The notes: generated by a model from the sequence alone, not told the origin. A stretch of DNA of 5,255 nt from Candidatus Acidiferrum typicum (GCA_002478115.1 DLMH01000189.1:1-5255), one strand, 5' to 3'; positions 1 through 5,251 are shown, numbered from the stretch's first letter. Program-made: numbers and translations.

Positions 1-110
1 GCATGTTCGGCATTCCACGGCCGAACCCAAGGCCTCACGCCTTTTTCCAAGTGGCTGACGATCTGATTGGTGATTCGGGTGTAGATGTCCTGCTTTTCGG
101 TTCGCTGCAT
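1..110 (-). CDS. ArdC-like antirestriction protein, N-terminal fragment (cut by window edge)
   Basis: This is the 5' end of a gene that runs off the left edge; 36 codons are visible. The protein opens with MQRTEKQDIYTRITNQIV and continues to EKGVRPWVRPWNAEH. An amphipathic helix followed by 'LEKGxxPWxxPWNA' is the signature of the ArdC N-terminal domain (ArdcN, formerly part of DUF1738). ArdC proteins bind single-stranded DNA, and on conjugative plasmids and integrative elements they protect incoming DNA from restriction; many also carry a C-terminal metallopeptidase-like domain, which lies outside this window. The ATG at 110 has a strong Shine-Dalgarno, AAAGGAGA at 117-124, with GGAG 8 bases upstream. 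Such a gene near an integrase and a toxin-antitoxin pair supports a mobile element. Family assignment rests on the N-terminal motif only, so completeness and exact function are unknown. Confidence 0.75.
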   Translation of the reverse strand, partial: MQRTEKQDIYTRITNQIVSHLEKGVRPWVRPWNAEH

Positions 111-320
111 TGTTTTTCTCCTTTACGAGCGTTTAAAAAACTTCATTCCCTCGTAATGGAGAGGTGTTGTGCAGAGCGGCCCGAGCAGTCATAGGGCAGC
201 CGGTTTGTGGCTGGCGACAGCTTTACCCTTGACGGCGGAAAGGGCCGTCTCTGCTATGGGTTTCGAACGAGGGTATGAGGGGTTTAAAACGCGGAGAGAA
301 CAAGGAGCCTAATAATAAGG
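111..320. other. Leader/intergenic region upstream of the ArdC-like gene
   Basis: No supported gene. The stretch contains a GC-rich perfect inverted repeat, GACGGC (231-236) and GCCGTC (244-249), around a 7-base loop. No run of T follows on either strand, so it does not look like an intrinsic terminator; it could be an operator or a leader hairpin for the minus-strand ArdC-like gene. I saw no convincing -35/-10 pair. Confidence 0.3.
117..124 (-). promoter_or_regulatory. Ribosome binding site of the ArdC-like gene
   Basis: On the minus strand AAAGGAGA lies 8 bases (counted from GGAG) before the ATG at 110. It is the strongest argument that this short edge fragment is a true gene start and not a chance reading frame. 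Confidence 0.7.
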
Positions 321-518
321 ATGACCGCATTTCAGAAAGCAGAAGCGGCTGGTGGATCGCGCATTTGCCCGAAGATCACCCACTGGCAAAACAGCACACG
401 TCGCTTTTACAAGCGACTAATTCGATCACATGGACTTCAGCTCACAGCCGCCAGCCGGCGGTTTCGAATGGACTACGAATTTTACTTGTACACGGTTACG
501 ACAGCGTCCACCATATAA
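321..518 (+). CDS. Possible small basic protein, doubtful
   Basis: This 65-codon frame begins with ATG and is rich in Arg, Lys, Phe and Tyr, with a basic middle (STRRFYKRLIRSHG) and an aromatic tail (MDYEFYLYTV). I do not recognise the family. An AAGGAG at 302-307 lies 13 bases before the ATG, farther than is usual, and an AAGG touches the ATG directly, so the initiation signals are poor. It overlaps a longer plus-strand frame (275-628) that looks less protein-like. It is also the only candidate on the plus strand in a region otherwise read from the minus strand. It may be a small accessory gene of the mobile element, a remnant, or noise. Confidence 0.25.
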   Translation: MTAFQKAEAAGGSRICPKITHWQNSTRRFYKRLIRSHGLQLTAASRRFRMDYEFYLYTVTTASTI

Positions 519-639
519 AGGATGACGATCTGAAGTTGCTGTCGGTTCGCTGGTCAAAGGGGACCGACGCGCTCGATGCTGCAAGGAGCGAACCAAAACT
601 CTCAGGACGGTCTGGCTTGTGGGGCTGATTGGCTAGGGC

Positions 640-801
640 TTAATCCTTCTCAGCAGCCTCTTCGACGATTCGCACAGCGGCTTGGTTGAAGTCCTCGCGT
701 GGTTTTTTCCCCTGATTCTGGGGTGGACGGTGAGACGACTTCTCGTCGAGTAGATCAGCTTCTCTCTGTGCTTTATCGGCTTTTGTTCGTTTCTCTGACA
801 T
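640..801 (-). CDS. Small charged hypothetical protein (53 aa)
   Basis: The minus strand encodes a 53-residue protein starting MSEKRTKADKAQREADLLDE and ending REDFNQAAVRIVEEAAEKD before a TAA stop. It is very hydrophilic. The first two thirds are rich in Lys, Arg, Glu, Asp, Pro and Gln and probably disordered, while the last 19 residues look like an amphipathic helix. No signal peptide, membrane segment or metal motif is present. The composition and the clean helix make it look like a real small gene of the kind carried on bacterial mobile elements; I cannot name a function. The Shine-Dalgarno is weak (GGGA about 11 bases upstream). An in-frame ATG at 819 would add six residues (MWETVL). It sits between the toxin gene and the ArdC-like gene on the same strand. 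Confidence 0.55.
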   Translation of the reverse strand: MSEKRTKADKAQREADLLDEKSSHRPPQNQGKKPREDFNQAAVRIVEEAAEKD

Positions 802-932
802 AAGCACAGTTTCCCACATCCCGGAGTCAGACGCTAGGACCTGTGGATTTCAAACTGCACCATTAGCAGAAGGTCCGTGAGATTGACGAATCGGCCAAAG
901 CTGCTGACGGCTTTGGTGAACGCCTCGAGAGA
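802..932. other. Spacer between VapC-type toxin and small charged protein, with in-frame open extension
   Basis: No separate gene is supported. On the minus strand the toxin's own frame stays open for 32 codons after its TAG (933-935), to a second TAG at 834-836. It reads plausible protein (for example EAFTKAVSSFGRFVNLTDLL). The toxin is already full length at 137 residues, so this may be chance, a decayed fused tail, or the remnant of another gene's C-terminus. Confidence 0.25.
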
Positions 933-1346
933 CTAGCTCGTCTTAAACGGGTTGAGAGTTCCTACGTCCAGCTGCCTGAAATCCCCTTCGTTTCTGGTGG
1001 CAACGACCAACCGATGCACGCGGGCCGTGGCAGCAATCATAGCGTCCTCGATCAACCGGTCAGGTCTTTGGTTCATGATCCGACCCCACTCCCGAAAGCA
1101 CGGCGTATCCATCGGCAGTATCTGATACGAAGCGGCCACCTGATCTGCCCAAGACTCGATGTCGATAGCCTTAGCTGGATCTTGGTGCCGAGTCCGCTCA
1201 ATTCCCGCTTGCAGTTCGCCTATCGTCACGGCTGACAAAAACAATTGCTCCTCTTCCTGCTTGTTGAGCCAAGCTAGCACTCCGCCATGTGGGCGTGGCT
1301 TTCGCAGCTCGGAAACGATATTGGTATCTAAGAGGTATCCGTTCAC
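933..1346 (-). CDS. vapC: VapC/FitB-type PIN-domain toxin ribonuclease
   Basis: This 137-residue protein is a type II toxin of the PIN family, FitB-like branch, which cleaves RNA with Mg2+ or Mn2+ bound by acidic residues. All hallmarks are visible: Asp7 in YLLDTNIVSELRKPRP, Glu44 in VTIGELQAGIE, Asp101 in IEDAMIAATA, and Asn119/Asp122 in TRNEGDF. Length matches the family (about 130-140 residues). The start is GTG at 1346, overlapping the antitoxin stop as GTGA; this 4-base overlap indicates translational coupling and co-transcription from the antitoxin promoter. The start has no better alternative, because the motif YLLDTN begins at residue 4 as usual for the family. The intact catalytic residues imply an active toxin. 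Its RNA target cannot be read from sequence. Confidence 0.93.
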   Translation of the reverse strand: MNGYLLDTNIVSELRKPRPHGGVLAWLNKQEEEQLFLSAVTIGELQAGIERTRHQDPAKAIDIESWADQVAASYQILPMDTPCFREWGRIMNQRPDRLIEDAMIAATARVHRLVVATRNEGDFRQLDVGTLNPFKTS

Positions 1347-1600
1347 TTGAACTCCAGCACAGTCCGTCGTCGCAACTTGTGGCGCTCCGGGATCAAATTC
1401 TTAAAGCGAGCTTCGGGAGCCAACAACAAGGCTTTGAGGCCGGGACGCGCAGCCCGTTGCAAGCGGTTCCACTCTCCAATCGGTACGAGGATGGCGGTTT
1501 CGATTCCGCGCCGGGTGACAACTTGGGGTCCCTTCTCGATGGTTGCGTCCAAGAATTCGCTAAACCGCGCTTTCGCATCCTGAACTTGCCACGAATTCAT
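1343..1600 (-). CDS. Phd/YefM-type antitoxin
   Basis: This 85-residue antitoxin neutralises the PIN toxin encoded directly downstream and normally represses its own operon. The N-terminal half (residues 1-50) has the Phd/YefM pattern: MNSWQVQDAKARFSEFLD, then GPQVVTRRGIETAILVPIGEWNRL. The tail (about 51-85: LLLAPEARFKNLIPERHKLRRR) is the basic, flexible part that wraps the toxin. The ATG at 1600 is chosen over the one at 1630 for two reasons. AAGGAG at 1609-1614 lies 8 bases before it. The 1630 ATG overlaps the -10 box, so it would lie upstream of the transcription start. The stop overlaps the toxin start by 4 bases. Pairing of a Phd-type antitoxin with a FitB-like PIN toxin is common. Confidence 0.92.
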   Translation of the reverse strand: MNSWQVQDAKARFSEFLDATIEKGPQVVTRRGIETAILVPIGEWNRLQRAARPGLKALLLAPEARFKNLIPERHKLRRRTVLEFK

Positions 1601-1608
1601 GCCCCAAT

Positions 1609-1614
1609 CTCCTT
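1609..1614 (-). promoter_or_regulatory. Ribosome binding site deciding the antitoxin start
   Basis: AAGGAG on the minus strand lies 8 bases from the ATG at 1600 and inside the frame that would be used by the upstream ATG at 1630. It therefore favours the shorter 85-residue antitoxin. Confidence 0.75.
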
Positions 1615-1628
1615 GCTCGATGCTCGTC

Positions 1629-1658
1629 ATTGTAGGGGCTAGTCATATGACTAGTCAA
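1629..1658 (-). promoter_or_regulatory. Promoter of the antitoxin-toxin operon
   Basis: On the minus strand TTGACT (1653-1658, -35) and TACAAT (1629-1634, -10) are separated by 18 bases; each matches the sigma-70-type consensus at five of six positions. Transcription would start near 1622, giving a leader of about 22 bases before the antitoxin ATG at 1600, with the ribosome site inside it. The palindromic operator fills the spacer, which fits autorepression by the antitoxin or toxin-antitoxin complex. The call is from sequence only. Confidence 0.7.
1639..1657. promoter_or_regulatory. Palindromic operator of the toxin-antitoxin operon
   Basis: CTAGTCATATGACTAG (1639-1654) is a perfect 16-base palindrome. 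A second, overlapping palindrome, TGACTAGTCA, spans 1648-1657. Together they give three copies of the half-site CTAGTCA in alternating orientation within 19 bases, between and over the -35 side of the promoter. This arrangement fits cooperative binding of antitoxin dimers bridged by the toxin, as known for Phd and related systems. Binding itself is inferred. Confidence 0.65.
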
Positions 1659-1677
1659 TAGAAGATTCACAACAGAA

Positions 1678-1690
1678 CGCCAAATTGGCG
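1678..1690. repeat. Short inverted repeat upstream of the toxin-antitoxin promoter
   Basis: CGCCAA (1678-1683) and TTGGCG (1685-1690) form a perfect 6-base inverted repeat around one base, about 20 bases upstream of the -35 box at 1653-1658. It may be a second protein-binding site. It lies in the 200-base gap between integrase and antitoxin, in which I see no gene; no T-run follows it, so it is not an evident terminator of the integrase transcript. Confidence 0.35.
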
Positions 1691-1802
1691 ACTGATCGGA
1701 CGTTAGTCACCGCCAGTTTGATTTCCTCTGTTCTGATCATGTTTTCAACCACCTGCCGAATTATCGTTTTCGCCTGTGTCCTAGAACGTGCCGCGGACGT
1801 GC

Positions 1803-2843
1803 CTATGTGGTCGTCTGCACGGACGATCCATTTGTTCGATTCAGGGCGGCTCGGACAATCTCAAGGTCTGGATGTTGATACTGCATGGTAGCTCTGACAT
1901 CTTTATGCCCCATTGTCGTCATTACCGCCGCTAGATTGCCGGTATTGCTTAGGACCCTTGTCCCGTAATCGTGTCGTGCGCAATACAAGACGAGATTCTC
2001 GGGGAGTTGAGCCTTCCGGCGTGCGATTCGGAAAGGCTTTCCCAGGTCCATCAAATGACCACACCGTGAACGAGCGGAAGGAAACAGGCATCCCTCCACC
2101 TTACCTGCGGCGCGGGCCCGGAGCACTTCGTATGCCCGATCGCTCATCGGGATCATTCTTCTCCCATCGACAGTCTTGCTGTCTGGCACGAAGATGATTC
2201 GATTGTTCCAATCCAGATTTTCGGTACGGATACGATAAAGCTCTCTCCCGTTCCTCATTCCCGTGTCCCTTGCGAGAATGATGACATCCCGAAACAGCTC
2301 GAACATCTCAGGTTTCCAATTGCAGGATTTAGCAGCGGTCAGTAACTTCTCTTCAGCATTATCATCCAGCCTTAGTTTGCGTCCATGCTCCGGCCACAGC
2401 TTGAATTTTGGAATCTTGATGAGGAGATTCCACTCTTCTCCCTTGTGGAGCATCCGGCGCAACGTTCGTAATGCACAGTTTACGTTCGCTGCTGAACCGC
2501 CGAAACGGAGGACCTCCACATGGTCCTTGGTTATGTGGTCAAGACGCATGCCAACGATGCATGTGCTGGACAGCAGTCGCCAGCCATTTGCGTAGTATTT
2601 TCTTGTCTTGCTCGCCAGACCTGCTGATTCGACCCAGCCTCTGAACCGGGTCGAGAGCTCCTGCAGGCTGGGAGCCTTCCGGTCCAGCAGACCCGTACCT
2701 TCAATTGCTTGTGAGAACCGCAAAGCGGCAATCCTTCCGGCCCTCTTTTTGTTGGTCTCTTTGGTAGACCCTCGGTACCGTTTGCCGCGAACCTTGAAGT
2801 CATACCAGTAAAATCGAGAATCTTTCTTTCGAAACAGTTCCAC
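1803..2843 (-). CDS. Tyrosine recombinase / integrase
   Basis: This complete 346-residue phage-type integrase catalyses site-specific strand exchange and probably moves the element to its left. The N-terminal 50 residues (KKDSRFYWYDFKVRGKRYRG) resemble an arm-type DNA-binding domain. A helical core-binding domain spans roughly 58-150, and the catalytic domain about 155-335. Catalytic residues visible are Arg197 (TGMRNGREL), Lys223 (PDSKT), Arg290 (LYCARHDYGT), His313 (MGHKD) and the nucleophile Tyr322 (MQYQHPD). The position normally held by the first His of the HxxR box is Tyr287; I recall the same YCARH form in acidobacterial integrases, so this is probably a subfamily trait rather than damage. 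The start is GTG at 2843 with GGAGG at 2850-2854, 6 bases upstream; the nearby ATG at 2856 is out of frame. No truncation is evident. Confidence 0.93.
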   Translation of the reverse strand: MELFRKKDSRFYWYDFKVRGKRYRGSTKETNKKRAGRIAALRFSQAIEGTGLLDRKAPSLQELSTRFRGWVESAGLASKTRKYYANGWRLLSSTCIVGMRLDHITKDHVEVLRFGGSAANVNCALRTLRRMLHKGEEWNLLIKIPKFKLWPEHGRKLRLDDNAEEKLLTAAKSCNWKPEMFELFRDVIILARDTGMRNGRELYRIRTENLDWNNRIIFVPDSKTVDGRRMIPMSDRAYEVLRARAAGKVEGCLFPSARSRCGHLMDLGKPFRIARRKAQLPENLVLYCARHDYGTRVLSNTGNLAAVMTTMGHKDVRATMQYQHPDLEIVRAALNRTNGSSVQTTT

Positions 2844-2849
2844 GAGTTT

Positions 2850-2854
2850 CCTCC
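2850..2854 (-). promoter_or_regulatory. Ribosome binding site of the integrase (supports GTG start)
   Basis: GGAGG on the minus strand sits 6 bases before GTG at 2843. It lies just after an out-of-frame ATG at 2856, and so decides for the unusual start codon. Confidence 0.7.
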
Positions 2855-2883
2855 ATTGCAGCCCGCACGGAGGCGCTCGTGTG

Positions 2884-2944
2884 CTCCTTTTCGAAGGAAG
2901 GAGAACAAGAAGATGTTAGCTTATGAGGCTTTGCCTTTGCTAAC
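2884..2944. repeat. Inverted repeats upstream of the integrase (possible operator or attachment-site elements)
   Basis: Two perfect 6-base inverted repeats lie here: CTCCTT (2884-2889) with AAGGAG (2898-2903), 8 bases apart, and GTTAGC (2915-2920) with GCTAAC (2939-2944), 18 bases apart. Short inverted repeats next to an integrase gene are typical of integrase binding sites, but such short arms also arise by chance. No duplicated core could be located within the window. Confidence 0.25.
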
Positions 2945-3189
2945 GGCGAAGTGGGGCGCTCTCTCATAATGCATTGAGGGGTTTTGAGTGAAATCGGGAT
3001 GTTTCAACAATCATCGGTCCGAACCTGAGTTCCTGCACGCATCAGCGCATCCAAAACGGGCCACACTAATCGGCCTATGAATGATCCGAGCGCCTCGCTC
3101 ATGCAATTTCTCAGGTGTTCGGTTTACGATCAGTTGTCGCCTGAGTCCTGACGATCTTCGCAGGCAAAGCCCCGTGCGAGATCCAAGTG
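2945..3189. other. Non-coding junction between integrase and flanking chromosome genes
   Basis: I see no supported gene, tRNA or terminator here. A minus-strand frame (3011-3193, GTG start) overlaps the stop of the pentapeptide-repeat gene but has an arginine-rich, low-complexity look and no ribosome site. A small inverted repeat GAGCG/CGCTC (3088-3100, 3-base loop) is present without a T-run. By position this region probably contains the element's end. Confidence 0.35.
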
Positions 3190-3546
3190 TCACGAAGTTG
3201 GCCAGTAGACCCGTAACCCGCCATCCGGATGTGGGCCAATCGCCAAGCCTCCCAGGGACCGGAAACCGGCGGCCAACCCGCCTACAGCCACTCCTCCGAC
3301 CGCGAGTCCTCCCAAGGCCACTAAGCCCAAAGCCAACCCGCCGACGCTGACGACCCCGAATCCCAAGCCTCCGACTGCGATCACCCCTGCCGCAATCGCA
3401 CCGACGGCAATAATGCCTACCGCAACGTCGCCTACCGCCACCAAGCCTACGGCGCGCCCGCGGTTTTGGTTGGACCGAGCGTCAGGGCCGAACGCAACTG
3501 AGATCACGGGAACGTTGCCGACCATCACGCTGGATTGATATCGCAT
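3190..3546 (-). CDS. Glycine-phased pentapeptide-repeat protein (118 aa), function unknown
   Basis: The protein has a short non-repetitive head (residues 1-30, including VPVISVAFGPDARS) and then 16 consecutive five-residue units. Glycine falls at residues 34, 39, 44 and so on to 109 without a break. The unit is x-[VIL]-[A/S/G]-[VLI]-G, as in LVAVG, DVAVG, IIAVG and GLALG. Such regular small/hydrophobic pentads suggest a stacked beta-helix, similar in principle to pentapeptide-repeat proteins but lacking their A(D/N)LxX signature, or a glycine-rich membrane-associated sheet. I recall similar 'AIGxIAIG' proteins of unknown role in several soil bacteria. The last units are degenerate (FRSLG, PHPDG) and the chain ends LRVYWPTS. 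The ATG at 3546 has AAGGA at 3550-3554, 3 bases away. No signal peptide is clear. Confidence 0.75.
   Translation of the reverse strand: MRYQSSVMVGNVPVISVAFGPDARSNQNRGRAVGLVAVGDVAVGIIAVGAIAAGVIAVGGLGFGVVSVGGLALGLVALGGLAVGGVAVGGLAAGFRSLGGLAIGPHPDGGLRVYWPTS
3210..3450. repeat. Degenerate 15-base tandem repeats inside the glycine-phased gene
   Basis: The DNA of the repeat gene has a 15-base period with recurring gcc-aa(g/c)-cc blocks on the plus strand. It is diverged at the DNA level while the encoded five-residue phase is kept exactly, which points to selection on the protein and not to a young slippage repeat. Confidence 0.6.
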
Positions 3547-3804
3547 GATTCCTTTACGGACTCACTCCAGACTTTGTTCCCACTTTCTGGCCGCAATGAA
3601 GACAGTCTGTCCGACGTGCAGTCGCATAATCGAGCCCGCGGAGATCCGCCGCGTTAACTTCGAGGAGATGGTGTGTCCGTCGTGGTTCACAATTGCGGGG
3701 GAGGCACTCAGAAATAGGGTCAATGCGTGATAAAGAGATGTTACGCCAGATGGTGGGCTGTCCTGATCATAATTGCCTGCTACCACATTGACTGACCTTG
3801 AAGT
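3547..3804. other. Gap between pentapeptide-repeat gene and membrane-protein gene
   Basis: Two overlapping frames exist. A minus-strand frame (3562-3786, GTG start) ends 15 bases before the next gene and contains TVFIAARKWEQ. A plus-strand frame (3597-3730 if begun at its inner ATG) starts MKTVCPTCSRIIEP with a CxxC pair. Neither has a ribosome site, and I recognise neither. The region may simply be the leader of the repeat-protein gene. Confidence 0.3.
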
Positions 3805-4122
3805 TTACAGGTTCAGGAAGTAGACGGGTGCCATTGCAGCCAGCACAGCTCCGGCCTGTAGCGCAAGCACGCGCAGCGTCTGCTTTGGCGCTCGCGGTAG
3901 CCACTTGATGGCGAAGTATGCCAGCACGGGAAGCTGTCCCGCCATGAGAAGCTGCCATAAATGAGCGATTGAACCCTCGTCAGCCTCACGCACGAGAGCA
4001 CCCTGTCGCGTGGCTCGGCCATAAATGTAAGCCCCGCCAAGAAGCGCCAGTGCCATCAGAGACATTGCAACCGGAAGAAATGCACTCGGCTTTCGGACCA
4101 TAGTGCGAAAGGATTCACTCAT
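3805..4122 (-). CDS. Small integral membrane protein (105 aa), function unknown
   Basis: This is a 105-residue inner-membrane protein with three predicted helices, at about residues 14-34 (FLPVAMSLMALALLGGAYIY), 53-74 (AHLWQLLMAGQLPVLAYFAI) and 83-104 (LRVLALQAGAVLAAMAPVYF). A charged loop, READEGS, precedes helix 2, and a basic loop (KWLPRAPKQ) separates helices 2 and 3. No catalytic or metal-binding motif is visible. I recall similar 'AHLWQLLMAGQLP...FFAIKWLPR' proteins in acidobacterial and other genomes, always uncharacterised. The ATG at 4122 lacks a clear Shine-Dalgarno. The gene lies about 120 bases downstream of the DUF1223 gene on the same strand, so co-transcription is possible but not shown. 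Confidence 0.75.
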   Translation of the reverse strand: MSESFRTMVRKPSAFLPVAMSLMALALLGGAYIYGRATRQGALVREADEGSIAHLWQLLMAGQLPVLAYFAIKWLPRAPKQTLRVLALQAGAVLAAMAPVYFLNL

Positions 4123-4241
4123 CGTCGTAACCGTCTCAGCCTAAAAGCCCAGCGCAACCATCTTACTCCCGCGTTGAAGTCAGTTGTAGCTATCAGGCGT
4201 TTACAATTAGAACCCCTCAATGAGCATTATGGCGAGTACGG
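4123..4241. other. Intergenic region between DUF1223 gene and small membrane-protein gene
   Basis: About 120 bases with no gene. No strong hairpin with a T-run and no convincing -35/-10 pair is visible. Read-through from the DUF1223 gene into the membrane-protein gene is therefore possible. Confidence 0.35.
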
Positions 4242-5081
4242 TCATCTCGCAGGCTTCCGCAAAGCCGCTCCGAGTAATCTGCCTGGTCCAGGTTCTTGCA
4301 CAAAAGCAACAATCCGAACATTTCTTGGATCCGTACCGGGCTTGAGCTTCAACTGAACACTTTCGTCAAAGGTCTTTCCCCTCGGTAGCTTTCCTATCTT
4401 TGTGAGTTGCAGCACGACCGCAACGTGCGTCAAGTGTTGGCCGCCGTTTTCGCCGCGCAAGACTTGCGACTCGACGCGATCGAGAGCGACAGCCACAAGG
4501 ACGTCGGCGTTTTGTTTCTGGGATTTGCCGTCAGCTTCGATGCGCATTCGAATAACAGCTGGATTTCCGGCATCAACGTTCACCTCGCTGATGTGTACAG
4601 GCACCTTAGGTACGGCGGCAGCTTTGTGAAACACTTTGTCCGCCTGTAGCGAATCGTTAGCGCGCATTTCGCTGGTTCCATCCACGATGATCTGGGGAGT
4701 GTACGGAGTCTTAAGCCCAAGGGCGCGGACATAGGCAGCCTGGCGTTCCGTTAGTGCAGCTGAGGAGTTTGGATCTTTCCAGCCGTCATGGTCCCAATAA
4801 TCCACGTGTTCACTCAGGACGATGAATTGCGCACCAGCAATGGGCGGGAAAGTGTCCATCCTTTGGAGGAGGGCGTCCGCGGGAGGACAACTGGAACAAC
4901 CTTCAGAGGTGAACAGCTCAACCAGAATGGGAGGCGCATCCGCGCTCGATATCTCCGGGGTGGAGGGTTTGTTTTCGACCTGCCGAGCCCGCCCGTCGGC
5001 GGTAGGCGCCGTTTGCAGGAATGAAAGGCCAAAGAACAAAACCGCGCACGCTGACGTTCGCACTGAGCCGCATCTAGACAT
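4242..5081 (-). CDS. Secreted DUF1223 family thioredoxin-fold protein
   Basis: The 279-residue product has a signal peptide (residues 1 to about 28: MSRCGSVRTS, then a hydrophobic ACAVLFFGLSFL stretch) and a DUF1223 domain (Pfam PF06764) over most of the rest. The family signature is clear: ILVELFTSEGCSSCPPADALL with Cys62 and Cys65 as a CxxC redox-type pair, LSEHVDYWDHDGWKD at 89-103, and YTPQIIVDG with a thioredoxin-like Thr-Pro at 128-129. The second half (about 160-270) is a beta-rich domain. The family is periplasmic or exported and its substrate is not known; a disulfide or redox role is inferred from the motif. The ATG at 5081 is preferred to an in-frame TTG at 5117, because only the ATG puts basic residues directly before the hydrophobic core. 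Neither has a good ribosome site. Confidence 0.88.
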   Translation of the reverse strand: MSRCGSVRTSACAVLFFGLSFLQTAPTADGRARQVENKPSTPEISSADAPPILVELFTSEGCSSCPPADALLQRMDTFPPIAGAQFIVLSEHVDYWDHDGWKDPNSSAALTERQAAYVRALGLKTPYTPQIIVDGTSEMRANDSLQADKVFHKAAAVPKVPVHISEVNVDAGNPAVIRMRIEADGKSQKQNADVLVAVALDRVESQVLRGENGGQHLTHVAVVLQLTKIGKLPRGKTFDESVQLKLKPGTDPRNVRIVAFVQEPGPGRLLGAALRKPAR

Positions 5082-5245
5082 GGCAATGATATTGGATGAG
5101 AAAAATCCCAGTGGCAATAGCCATTCGACAGGATTTTATGCTGACCACGATGCTCTGCCGGTCCTCACCTGCGACAGTTTGGGGTCTGAGTGCCCAAATA
5201 GTCTCCAACCTAGAATTTCTCCGGCCGCGTAGTTGATGTAATCGC

Positions 5246-5251
5246 ATTATA
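5246..5251 (-). promoter_or_regulatory. Candidate -10 box for the DUF1223 gene
   Basis: A perfect TATAAT lies on the minus strand at the right edge; its -35 box would lie outside the window. Transcription would begin near 5239, giving a leader of roughly 158 bases before the ATG at 5081. A single six-base match in A/T-rich DNA is weak evidence. The leader itself (5082-5245) shows no supported gene. Confidence 0.3.

Noticed and set aside
231..249. Hairpin GACGGC/GCCGTC as an intrinsic terminator
   Set aside because: No T-run follows on either strand and no gene ends immediately upstream of it.
275..628. 117-codon plus-strand frame
   Set aside because: The start has a ribosome-like GAGGG only one base away, the composition is unremarkable and unlike a folded protein, and it overlaps another frame. 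At this length it can arise by chance.
2531..2908. 125-codon minus-strand frame overlapping the integrase start
   Set aside because: It is a different frame over the integrase N-terminus, with no recognisable motif; the GTG at 2843 with GGAGG explains initiation there.
2844..3189. tRNA gene as integration target
   Set aside because: No TPsiC-like GGTTCRA segment with a matching acceptor stem or anticodon arm was found on either strand.
3210..3450. Regular repeats that might suggest a CRISPR array or non-coding satellite
   Set aside because: The period is 15 bases, units are degenerate, there are no spacers, and the repeats encode an exact five-residue protein register.
2972..4222. 12-base inverted repeat CATTGAGGGGTT at 2972-2983 (plus) and 4211-4222 (minus), considered as an attachment core
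   Set aside because: About one or two 12-base matches are expected by chance in a window of this size, the copies are inverted, and the span holds chromosome-like genes and not the integrase.
4822..5232. 136-codon plus-strand frame
   Set aside because: It lies opposite the DUF1223 gene, whose family motifs are unmistakable; the plus-strand frame is a shadow.
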